Shown here one piece after another: positions 54,710 to 63,336 of a stretch of DNA of 64,000 nt. Made by a program: the position numbers and the translations under genes. Source of the DNA: an uncultured Planktomarina sp. (GTDB lineage: Bacteria; Pseudomonadota; Alphaproteobacteria; Rhodobacterales; Rhodobacteraceae); NCBI GenBank assembly GCA_905182535.1, contig CAJJBZ010000010.1, positions 124,001-188,000 of the forward strand, written 5' to 3'. The notes below the pieces were generated by a model. That model saw nothing but the letters and a program-made list of their open reading frames with translations, had not been told where the DNA came from and ran no database searches. The first letter of the stretch is position 1. Every line of letters starts with the position of its first letter.

Positions 54710-55392
54710 TTAGTATGTGCGGATTAAACCTACCAATTTGCCCTGAACTTTTACCTGATCATCGCGAAATACGCGAGTTTCATAAGCTGTATTGGCAGCT
54801 TCCAGAGCGATTGCGCTCCATTGCGGCGAAAACGTTTCAATGTTGCCTCATGATTGTCTACCAATGCTACCACAATATCGCCAGTTTGAGCGTCTGGAGA
54901 TATGCGATTTATTTCTCCCCACATGTATGCATCAATCATTGAATCTCCTTTTACTTCTAGCGCATAATGTTCAGCAGTGTTTGACACCATTTCACTTGGT
55001 ACCGCAATGTTGCGAGAATAATCCTCAATGGCTGATATTGGCACACCAGCAGCTATACGGCCCATCATTGGTAGTGATTTTACTTCACTACCACCCAGAT
55101 CTACGGCTTCTTCTGGACGGCCAGGGCGTGATCCTTCGATAACTCTAGGCTCAAAACTACGATTAGAGAATGTCGTCGATTTTGGCATACGTATTATTTC
55201 AATAGCTCGGGCTCTATGCGCTAGTCTACGTATGAAGCCACGCTCTTCCAGAGCTGTGATCAATCGGTGGATACCTGATTTTGAACGTAGATCCAAAGCC
55301 TCTTTCATTTCATCAAATGATGGCGAAACTCCATCTATTTGAGTGCGGGCGTGAATGAATTCTAACAGTTGCAATTGCTTTTTGGTTAGCAT
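54710..55392 (-). CDS. lexA: SOS repressor LexA (frameshifted)
   Basis: Winged-HTH repressor with self-cleaving peptidase domain. N-terminal [13 protein letters not shown] and the HTH recognition region [19 protein letters not shown]; cleavage site Ala-Gly in RIAAGVP; catalytic Ser in KGDSMID and Lys in HEATLKRF. A stretch between these (around 54930) reads abnormally, suggesting two compensating indels. A frameshift near 54815 changes the C-terminus; the correct end reads [14 protein letters not shown] to KLVGLIRTY with stop at 54710. About 228 residues. An SOS box upstream shows autoregulation. Confidence 0.92.
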
Positions 55393-55438
55393 GACATGCT
55401 CCTTTGCGCACGAAGGCGGCTATCAATGTTGTTTAAAT

Positions 55439-55453
55439 GTTCTACTCACGTTC
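55439..55453 (-). promoter_or_regulatory. LexA (SOS) box upstream of lexA
   Basis: GTTC-N7-GTTC (read on the plus strand), the alphaproteobacterial LexA operator, lies 47 nt upstream of the lexA start, as expected for autorepression. It also lies just past the moeA stop. Confidence 0.85.
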
Positions 55454-55463
55454 TCCTTTTGTG

Positions 55464-56657
55464 TCAACCATGCTCTGGAGTCACAATGGAAATATAGTCC
55501 ACCAAAGTTCCTCTTGGTAGGGCTGGTGCATTGGCTTGATGCACAACAAGCACATTTGCTGAATTTAAAACTGTGAGTAGAGAGCTGTCCTGCCGCTGTT
55601 CAACGTCTAAGGTGCCACCAATAATTTTTCCTCTCATATAATGTTCACGTGGCCCATTCGCTGGTAAATCTCTTGCCAATGGTGCTGATAGACGCTCGCG
55701 TGGACCACTGGGCAATCCCAACATCTTCTGAACTAAGGGTACGACAAACACTTCTCCGCATACCATCGCTGAGACTGGATTTCCGGGTAGTCCTATTATG
55801 GGGATGTCAGCCATGTGGCCTGCCATAAGTGGTTTTCCAGGGCGCATTGCAACTTTGTAAAATGACTGCAACATTCCGAACTCAACGGCTGCTTGGGCTA
55901 CCAAATCATGGTCACCGACCGATGCACCGCCAATGGTGATGATCAGATCGGCGCCTTTTGTAAGTGCAAATGCCTCAGCCAATGATCCAAGCCGGTCTCG
56001 GGCTATGGGTAATATTCGGGTTTCAGCCCCAACCCGTTGCAACATAGCGGCAAGGCCGTATGTATTTGAAGCTATTATTTGATCTTCGCGAGGGGTCTCA
56101 CCCGGTTGCACCAATTCGTCGCCGGTGGCGATAATGGCCACCTGTGGCTTACATGACAACATTGGATGGGACAGGTTCATGGAGGCCATTAGTGCAATAT
56201 CTTGAGGAGTGAGCCTTCGTGGAGCCGTAAGCTCGTATCCAACCGCGAAGTCTCCACCTGCGGGACGTACATGAGCTTTGTCATTGGGGCCTTCGGTAAT
56301 GGTTATGCTACCACATTCAGCAGTAACATGTTCCTGTATCAATACATGATCTGTACCAAGGGGCATTGGCGCGCCCGTAAAAATACGGGTGGCTTGGCCA
56401 ACTCCAACTGGACTATCAAATTTATGGCCGGCAGCGGCCTCGCCGATAACATTCCATTTTTTGCGCCCCACACTTAAATCTGCCGCTGATACTGCATAGC
56501 CATCCATTGCAGAGGCAGCAAAGGGTGGCTGGTTGCGATCGGCGATTACTGCTTGCGCCAGAATACGGTCAACGGCGTGTTCAAGTGCAATGGGTTCAGC
56601 AGCTAGTGGTTTCGCCAGTGCTAAAACATGATTTAGGGCCTCAATAACTGAGATCAT
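55464..56657 (-). CDS. moeA: Molybdopterin molybdenumtransferase MoeA
   Basis: Intact, 397 residues from MISVIEALNHV. It inserts molybdate into adenylylated molybdopterin. Conserved NQPPFAASAMDGYAV, IFTGAPMPLGTDHVLIQE, ATGDELVQPGE, GGASVGDHDLV and GLPGNPVSAMVCGEVFV. The ATG at 56657 overlaps the moaC stop (ATGA), preferred over an ATG six codons earlier. Transcribed in the series trpG-trpD-trpC-moaC-moeA-lexA, all on the minus strand. Confidence 0.95.
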   Translation of the reverse strand: MISVIEALNHVLALAKPLAAEPIALEHAVDRILAQAVIADRNQPPFAASAMDGYAVSAADLSVGRKKWNVIGEAAAGHKFDSPVGVGQATRIFTGAPMPLGTDHVLIQEHVTAECGSITITEGPNDKAHVRPAGGDFAVGYELTAPRRLTPQDIALMASMNLSHPMLSCKPQVAIIATGDELVQPGETPREDQIIASNTYGLAAMLQRVGAETRILPIARDRLGSLAEAFALTKGADLIITIGGASVGDHDLVAQAAVEFGMLQSFYKVAMRPGKPLMAGHMADIPIIGLPGNPVSAMVCGEVFVVPLVQKMLGLPSGPRERLSAPLARDLPANGPREHYMRGKIIGGTLDVEQRQDSSLLTVLNSANVLVVHQANAPALPRGTLVDYISIVTPEHG

Positions 56658-57136
56658 GCTATGGTGCGCTTCCATGTACCAGATTTTCCACCTTGCTTTT
56701 CATCTAGATGGATGTCTGAAATGGTTATGCCCTTGTCGACGGCTTTGAGCATATCATAAAGTGTAAGTGCAGCAGTGGTGACTGCCGTTAGTGCCTCCAT
56801 CTCAACCCCAGTTTGACCTCTGGTCTTCACTGTCGCGGTGATGATCACCTCATTTTTTAACAAATCTGGGTATAAGTCTACAGTAACTTTGGTGATTGGT
56901 AGAGGATGGCAAAGTGGAATTAGCTCAGAGGTTTTTTTTGCGCCCATAATGCCAGCGACTCGCGCTACGCCCATAGCATCACCCTTTTTCAGGTTGCCTT
57001 GAATAAGCAAGCCCATGGCTTCTTCCGTTAATAGGACGGTGGCTGTTGCACGTGCCATACGCGCAGTCTCAGCCTTGTCCGATACATCCACCATATGCGC
57101 ATGGCCGGCTTCGTCTAAATGGGTCAGTTTCGACAT
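56654..57136 (-). CDS. moaC: Cyclic pyranopterin monophosphate synthase MoaC
   Basis: Intact, 160 residues. Second enzyme of molybdenum cofactor synthesis. LTHLDEAGHAHMVDVSDK at the N-terminus, KKTSELIPLCHPLPI with active-site His and KTRGQTGVEMEALTAV are diagnostic. It starts immediately after the trpC stop and overlaps moeA, so it is co-transcribed with tryptophan genes. Confidence 0.97.
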   Translation of the reverse strand: MSKLTHLDEAGHAHMVDVSDKAETARMARATATVLLTEEAMGLLIQGNLKKGDAMGVARVAGIMGAKKTSELIPLCHPLPITKVTVDLYPDLLKNEVIITATVKTRGQTGVEMEALTAVTTAALTLYDMLKAVDKGITISDIHLDEKQGGKSGTWKRTIA

Positions 57137-57952
57137 CTATAACCTATCTGGAAAATATGGGTTTGCCAAAAGTACCCGGGTTGCGTTGGCCACATCGTTT
57201 TGGCGCATGAGGCTTTCGCCAATTAGAAATGTACGTGCACCGTAGCGCGCCAAATCTGAGAGATCGTCCGAAGTGTAGATCCCACTTTCTGCTACAATAG
57301 TTTTATCTTTAGGGACCCGAAGTGCTAAATTACGTGTAGTTTCGAGGGTCACTTCAAAGGTGTTGAGATTACGATTATTTATTCCGAGTAGTGGCGACTT
57401 GAGCTGCAGACCACGATCCAGCTCTTCAGAATTGTGCACTTCAATTAGAACGTCCATACCCCAATCAAAGGCTGCGGCTTCCAGCTCTGCGGCTTGGCCG
57501 TCCGAGACAGAAGCCATGATGATCAAGATGCAATCTGCGCCCAGCGCGCGAGATTCGGCCACTTGATAGGTGTCATACATGAAATCTTTGCGCAGCACAG
57601 GCAGGGTGGTGGCAGCCCGTGCGGTGGCCAGATAGCTGTCATGGGCGAATCGATCGGCTAATGCTTTTACCATAATGGCATTATAATCGTCGTTATCATC
57701 CTCATATGCTTTGGCTAGTTCTGGAGTTCCAAAGCCTGTCGTATTAACCCTTTCGAGGGAGAGGCTTTTTTTATTTCTGCAATTAGAGCAAAACTAGTTT
57801 CACTTGCTACTATAAAGGCTGTGAGAAAAACCGCGTAAGGGAGTTGCTGCCCGGGCAGAAGCCTCTACATCCACGAGCCGGCAGTTTTTTTTACGTTCAG
57901 CAATCTCGTCGAGTTTATAGGCTTTGATCTTATCGAGAATGGTCTCAGTCAT
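57137..57952 (-). pseudogene. trpC: Indole-3-glycerol phosphate synthase TrpC, with frameshifts and a foreign 19-codon patch
   Basis: Fourth step of tryptophan synthesis. Start MTETILDKIKAYKLDEIAE at 57952 is normal, and so is RAATPLRGFSHSL. An indel near 57815 shifts the frame (SETSFALIAEIKKASPSKGLI is in another frame) and another near 57725 returns it (PELAKAYE). At 57644-57700 the expected conserved segment with LSVLTD is replaced by 19 codons reading DDNDDYNAIMVKALADRFA, which resembles the MetH activation domain. Normal TrpC resumes at HDSYLATARAA and runs to the stop, with NNRNLNTFEV and VAESGIYTSDDL intact. The replaced segment lies in the active-site barrel, so this sequence should not encode a working enzyme. 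Confidence 0.9.
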
Positions 57953-57967
57953 AGAAATGTCCAATCG

Positions 57968-58980
57968 TCATGCAACGCTTGTTAGAGCAGCCAGTGAAGT
58001 TGCTTTGCCCTTGGCGGCTCCGCTGTCGATAGATATGCAGGCTAGTGCGACACCGTCGCGCAGAGTCTCTACTTTGCCTACAATCATCAAAGCTGCAGCG
58101 GCATTGAGTAATACGGCGTCACGATAAGCAGATGGTTGTCCTGCCAAAAGTGCCATAAACGCTTTGCCATTTTCCTCTGGGCTTCCACCGATAATGTCTT
58201 CAAATGGATGTACTGGAAGGCCGGCATCTTCGGGATGTACCTCTAGATCAGTCACAGTGCCATTAGCCAGCACAGCCACGGCGCTGGTGCCGGTAATAGT
58301 CAGCTCATCAGTACCGTCAGAACCATGCACCAGCCAAGCCGCCTCTGACCCAAGCGCCAGCAGAGTTTCGGCCATGGGGCGAACCAGTTCGGGTGCAAAG
58401 GCGCCGGTTAAGTTGGCGGGTCACACCAGCAGGGTTAGTTAAAGGTCCTAGGATATTAAATATTGTTCGCGTACCCAGTTCAGCTCGGGTTGGCATAACG
58501 TGAGCAATCGCAGGATGATGCATTGGAGCCATCATGAAGGCAATTCCAATATTGCGGAGCGCGCTCTACCACATCGACACCGACCATGACATTGATACCA
58601 ATCTGTCCCAAAGCATCTGCGGCGCCAGATTTTGAGCTCAGATTGCGATTGCCATGTTTTGCTACAGGCACGCCTGCACCAGCCACAACAAAGGCTGTTG
58701 CTGTGGAGATGTTCAATGTACCCTTGCCATCCCCCCCGGTGCCAACAATATCCATGGCGCCTTTGGGCGCGTGGACAGCATGACATTTGGAGCGCATCAC
58801 TGAAGCTGCAGCGGCATATTCATCCACGGTTTCACCGCGTGTACGCAGGGCCATCAAAAAGCCGCCCATTTGACTAGCAGTTGCTTCACCGTTGAACAAA
58901 ACTCCAAAGGCAGTTTCAGCTTCTGTGCGGGTCAATGGACGATCCGCGGCGGTACCAATGAGCGGTTGTAGTGCAGAAAT
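57968..58980 (-). CDS. trpD: Anthranilate phosphoribosyltransferase TrpD (two frameshifts)
   Basis: Transfers phosphoribose to anthranilate. [35 protein letters not shown] and the later [21 protein letters not shown] match the family; C-terminal [13 protein letters not shown] ends it. The frame changes near 58545 (after VVERA) and again near 58414, where an extra A in CTTAACCGG splits GVTRQL from the following domain. At its N-terminus there is no stop or ATG between TrpG and Trp[10 protein letters not shown] follows TrpG in frame. The 16-nt gap to trpC is normal. Confidence 0.92.
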
Positions 58981-59556
58981 CAGAGCTTTTGCTATATCAA
59001 GAAAGTTTTTGATCAGGTGATGACCATATTTAGTACTAATACTTTCAGGATGGAACTGTACACCGTGAATGGGCAGGGTTTTGTGCTGCAAACCCATCAA
59101 TGTACCATCGCCCAAAGTTGCTGTTACCTCAAGGCAATCGGGCAAAGAATCGCGTTCTAGAACTAAAGAATGATAGCGGGTGGCCTCAAATGGGCTCGGC
59201 AGATTGGCAAATAGCCCAGTGTTGGTGTGATGCATACTGCCCATTTTTCCGTGTACAATCTCATGACAGCGCACAACTTTGCCGCCAAAGGCCTGACCTA
59301 TAGTCTGATGGCCCAAACAGACGCCCAAAAGAGGCGTGCGCGTTTCAGCTGCGGCTTGGGTCAGATCCAGACAAATGCCCGCCCGTGAGGGGTCACAAGG
59401 GCCAGGCGACAGAAGAATCGCCGAGGCCCCAAGGCTCATCGCCTCTTGCACATCTACAGCGTCATTACGTTTGACCAAGACATCAGCCCCCAGCTCTCCA
59501 AGGTAGTGCACCAGATTATAGGTGAAGCTGTCATAATTATCGATCAGCAGCAGCAT
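58981..59556 (-). CDS. trpG: Anthranilate synthase glutamine amidotransferase TrpG (in-frame with trpD)
   Basis: Class I glutamine amidotransferase giving ammonia to Trp[20 protein letters not shown] at the start, the oxyanion motif [12 protein letters not shown], catalytic Cys in [12 protein letters not shown], and GVQFHPES with the His and Glu of the triad. The ATG at 59556 is chosen over upstream ATGs because homologues begin MLLLIDNYD. No stop follows [10 protein letters not shown], so this frame continues into trpD. No trpE in the window. Confidence 0.94.
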
Positions 59557-59700
59557 AGGAAGTCCTTTACGTTTTTTCATCTGTGCGCTTAGGGCGAGAA
59601 AATGGGCTCGCAATTCGGTAGTTGGTCGCTGTATAGATGCTCAGGGAACCATGTTATCGTCAAGGGTAACTGGGAGATTTTGACGTTTGAAAGGCTATAG

Positions 59701-60861
59701 ATGCGGCTACCATTCTTTAATGGACTGATTTAGGGCGCAGTTTTGGGTGTCAGTAGTCTTGTTGTACTATCTATTTTTAACGAAATCCCTAGTATCCGTG
59801 GGTTGGCGACGGATATGGTGGTTACACCGGTGTCAGAAACTCCACTCATTAGTCCAACCATTTCGATGCCCCAGTTTGAGCTTGAACGCCGCCCGGACAT
59901 CAAGGTGCAAAGTATTGAAGTGTCAACGGTGGTGATGCGTACCAGTTTAGATATTTTAGTCACGCAGCCTTCAAAAAAGCCTCAATCTGATTTTGGGGGT
60001 AATTTTGTGGTGCGTGATCTGGGTGCTGTGAATAGCCGTCCATCGGATGAATTTGTGATGGCTGACCAAACATTGGCACCGCGTAATATTATTAATCTAG
60101 GCCAGCGAGCTAATATGCAGTTTCCCAATATTGACTCAATTGTAGATATGTCGCCGGGTTAACTTGTAGTGCTGCCCAGCCTGAAAGGTATAAATTCAGC
60201 AGCGTCCTCTGCGCAATCTCAGTTAAACTTTACCACGAAATTTACCTCCTTAGCCGGACAGGCCTTGACAGCAATTATCTTTGTGGAGCAGGGGGGATAG
60301 TATAGATCCGGTTGTTGCGGTGAAAACAAACTTTCCAGTCAGTATTGCCATAGACAGCCAGTCCGAAAACTCTATCGCCAGAATGCATAAGTGTCGTGCC
60401 GCTAATTACGAAATTTTAGCGCAATTACCGGCACCAGATCATGGTGCGGCACAGATCGCCTTCAATGATCATCTTTCGGTGTTATCTAAGGCTATGGGGG
60501 TTTGGGATGCAGTAGGTCCACGTCGCTGCAAAGCTTACGAACAAATCGGGCGCTGCGTGCAGAATTGATTGCCAATCAGCTCGGCTATGTTGGCCAAAGG
60601 GCTGAAAATGTCACCGTATTTCAAGAAAGTGGACTGCCAGCGGGGCTTATAGATTTTTATATAGATCAAAAGATGACCCGCGCCGCTGATATTTTAGATC
60701 AACCCGATGCGGCTGGGATAACAGCCTTGGAAACAGGTAAGGCAATCATTGCAATGCATTTGAATGAAGACACGCTCGACATCTTACAGTTTTGGGTCTG
60801 TCATTCTCGCATGCCTAAAATATCTATTGCAGCTTTATCGGTAGTTTTACTTCCTTCTTGA
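59701..60861 (+). pseudogene. YibQ-like divergent polysaccharide deacetylase (dead)
   Basis: Weak but consistent resemblance to the divergent polysaccharide deacetylase (YibQ/DUF610) proteins usually found beside trpG in this order. The N-terminal signal MRLPFFNGLI is followed by TAG (59731-59733) where Trp is expected; reading continues GAVLGVSSLVVLSIF and a long low-complexity linker to a TAA at 60160-60162. Two frameshifts (near 60295 and 60520) come before the deacetylase-like part (TNFPVSIAIDSQSENS, GLPAGLIDFYIDQ, LSVVLLPS). With two nonsense codons and two indels it is better explained as a decayed gene than by single errors. Confidence 0.65.
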
Positions 60862-60891
60862 GGTGTCTTATTAAACAGGCTTTCGTGGGGG

Positions 60892-61857
60892 CTAAGTGGA
60901 TTTTCCTCCCACAACCTTCTTTAGAATGGCTCGCATGTTTGGCACCACAGCTTCAAGTTGCGGCAGGTCATTTATGCACAGCATTTTGATCTTATTGGTA
61001 TCAGTTATGGCTTGCAACATGGTTGATACTTCGCCACTGGAATTTTCGTTGCCCTGACCGCTATAAATATGTAAATAATCACTTTGGTTGTTAAATGTCG
61101 CCCGCCCTCCCGCTATACAGGCATGATTGTGTAAGCCCTGAGGCAAAAACTGGCTTAATTCTCTAAACCGATGTGCAATATTGGCACTGAAGTGCTTGGG
61201 GTACTGATCAAACAGACCTGCCAGGTCTGCCAGAATGATATGATCTAAAATACTCTCTTTCAAATCCTGCAATATTTGCCGCCTTAGACTGAGCTGCATT
61301 ATAGCTTGGTCGAATTTTAAGAGCACTTTTAATCATGTTTGATATTTTTTTTAATGGCTGGGTGTTATATGTTTGCGACCAATTACCTCTCAACACAGCT
61401 TTATTCTCAACAAACCATTCTTCAGGACTGCTTTTTTTTATCAAAAACATGTCATCATTAAAATATATGAATTTTTCTGAAAGGCCATTTATTTTATATA
61501 GAACAGCATCAATTGAGCGGACATTAAATGTTGGCAGAAAACCTTCAGCTCCATTAAATATTTCTTTATGATCAACAATGTTTACTTTGTCTAAAGGAGT
61601 AAATTAGTCAAATCAGGGGTGACGTCATCCACAACAATCCAAATCATTCTAATCCACGGGGCATTATTTTCAATTGATCTTAGGCAGTATAAGATCTCAT
61701 CGCTGCACACCCAACGGTGAGGGTTGATCGCATTTTCATGTAAAACGGTTTGATGTTGTGTCATATATCGTCGCCGTTTTGCACTGTGGCTTTTATCGCT
61801 GCCATCCACCCAAGTAATTACTACATCTATTGGGTCGTGCTTGTTCGTTTGTACCAT
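60892..61857 (-). pseudogene. Stealth-family capsular polysaccharide phosphotransferase (two frameshifts)
   Basis: About 322 residues when joined from the ATG at 61857. It carries Stealth conserved regions in order: CR1 DVVITWVDGSD; CR2 with DEILYCLRSIENNAPWIRMI, IVDHKEIF, LPTFNVRSIDAVLYKINGL and FIYFNDDMF; CR3/CR4 with YNAAQSKAANIAGF and ANIAHRFRELSQFLPQGLHNH. Stealth proteins are hexose-1-phosphate transferases for surface glycans, related to animal GNPTAB. Two one-base deletions (near 61600 and 61238, both in T/A runs) break the frame. The central 240 bp are only about 31% GC, well below the neighbours, suggesting horizontal transfer. Confidence 0.85.
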
Positions 61858-62187
61858 ATATTTTGATGTTCCGTTTTGTTGCCTCTGAGGTAGTGCGTAG
61901 CTAGGGCCAGTATAGTACAACCCCACTGTAAGCGTTTGGATGTAAAATAAAACAGAAGAATTTTTGGCCGCATACATTGCTTATTCTACAAAATACTTTT
62001 TCAGTCTTCAAAACATGCTCACTCATATGTTTGAGTTGATCTTACGTTATTTTGACGCATTTTCTTTTACTTTGGGCCCACTGGTACTTTTTTACACATA
62101 GTTCACAACTACACGGGAAATATTATTATGTTATTTCTATTCAGGCTGAGGTCGATAACATAAACCCAACTGTTAAACCTTGCAAAA

Positions 62188-62264
62188 TGGTGGTCCCGAC
62201 AGGATTTGAACCTGTGACCCCTCGCTTCGGAGGCGAGTACTCTATCCAGCTGAGCTACGGGACC
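62188..62264 (-). tRNA. tRNA-Arg (anticodon CCG)
   Basis: Full cloverleaf on the minus strand: 7-bp acceptor stem GGTCCCG/CGGGACC, D-arm AGCTCAGCTGGATAGAGT, anticodon stem CTCGC/GCGAG with loop CTCCGAA (anticodon CCG, reads CGG), T-loop TTCAAAT, discriminator A and encoded CCA. 77 nt. Confidence 0.97.
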
Positions 62265-62494
62265 ATTTTGTGGCAATTAAAAGCGCCACACGGATGTACT
62301 TCTGCAAATTGAGTGGCAGAGAGACTTCTTGCCTTCATGGAAACCCATACATCAAGCCCGTTATGCCTTACAACCCATTTTTGACAGACATTGTTTGGTT
62401 ATCTTGAGTTTCAACTATATATGACAAATTAATGCTGCAGATATTACTTTAAAACAGTTCTGACTTGTCGGGAATTGGCCGCTTTTAGAGGGGA

Positions 62495-63061
62495 CTACTT
62501 GCCCCAAAGACGTTCTTGGCCGCAATCCATATGCACGAAATTTGACCGTGAGTATCGGCCAACACCACCAGCGGCACAGGACCAGGCAGCACTTGCAATT
62601 TGTCTTACAGATTTTCCTTGCATGCGGAGATCTGCAGCTTGGCCGGTCATATGCAGCGATTTTTTAGCAACATTACGAGAGTTTGATCTTAGTAGAGCAT
62701 TAGTTTCTGGGGTTCTGTAGCCTGAGAGCAGAAGAAAAGGGGAGGGTGTGTCAAGTAGTTTTTGTGAGGCAGAAATAATATCCACTGTGCGTGTATCAAT
62801 CACACTCAACTTATTTTGTCGCCAATCGCGCATGAACCAATTAACCTCATTGAGAGCGTCCTTGATGTATTCTCCTTCAATCCAATAGATCATGTCCAAG
62901 GATTCACCCGTTCGCGTGGAGTACATTTTGATCCGACGGATATTGCCAGCGCCACGCATGAAACCAGCAGAATTTGAATAGCTTGGTGCAGCAACTAGGG
63001 CTGTGGCCGCAAATATTCTCAGTAGCCCCCTTCGCGATATTCCATAATTGAGGTTGCTCAT
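62495..63061 (-). CDS. DUF882/M15-like YcbK-type protein with Tat signal
   Basis: Intact, 188 residues. The twin-arginine motif SRRGLLR precedes a hydrophobic segment, so it is exported folded. The body matches DUF882/peptidase M15_2 with LLLSGYRTPETNALLR, SLHMTGQAADLRM (zinc His and Asp) and SNFVHMDCG. E. coli relatives (YcbK/MepK) are murein endopeptidases that cleave L,D cross-links. It is divergent from an L,D-transpeptidase gene, supporting an envelope role. Confidence 0.9.
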   Translation of the reverse strand: MSNLNYGISRRGLLRIFAATALVAAPSYSNSAGFMRGAGNIRRIKMYSTRTGESLDMIYWIEGEYIKDALNEVNWFMRDWRQNKLSVIDTRTVDIISASQKLLDTPSPFLLLSGYRTPETNALLRSNSRNVAKKSLHMTGQAADLRMQGKSVRQIASAAWSCAAGGVGRYSRSNFVHMDCGQERLWGK

Positions 63062-63336
63062 CTAACTTCCTAAGTGCGCATTACTATGTTTGTTTAAAAG
63101 TAGTATTTTTATATCATTCAAAATAGATTCATGATCTAACCTATTCGCAAAGCCCCATAGCTCTAGAAACCGGTATGCAGGTGTTTGTTGGCTTCTTCTT
63201 GTATAACTTTAATACTATAAGTGCGACTTAAGCGATACAATTTTCAAAACAGGAGTTCTCTTGCGTGAAAGTGATTAGACTTTTGGTAAATTAATGACCA
63301 TCTCATAATTATCTTTGAATTGGAGTTGCTGAATAA

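Noticed and set aside
54682..54942. 86-codon plus-strand frame
   Set aside because: It is antisense to the 3' part of lexA.
61335..61571. 78-codon plus-strand frame
   Set aside because: It is the complement of the conserved Stealth CR2 coding sequence on the minus strand.
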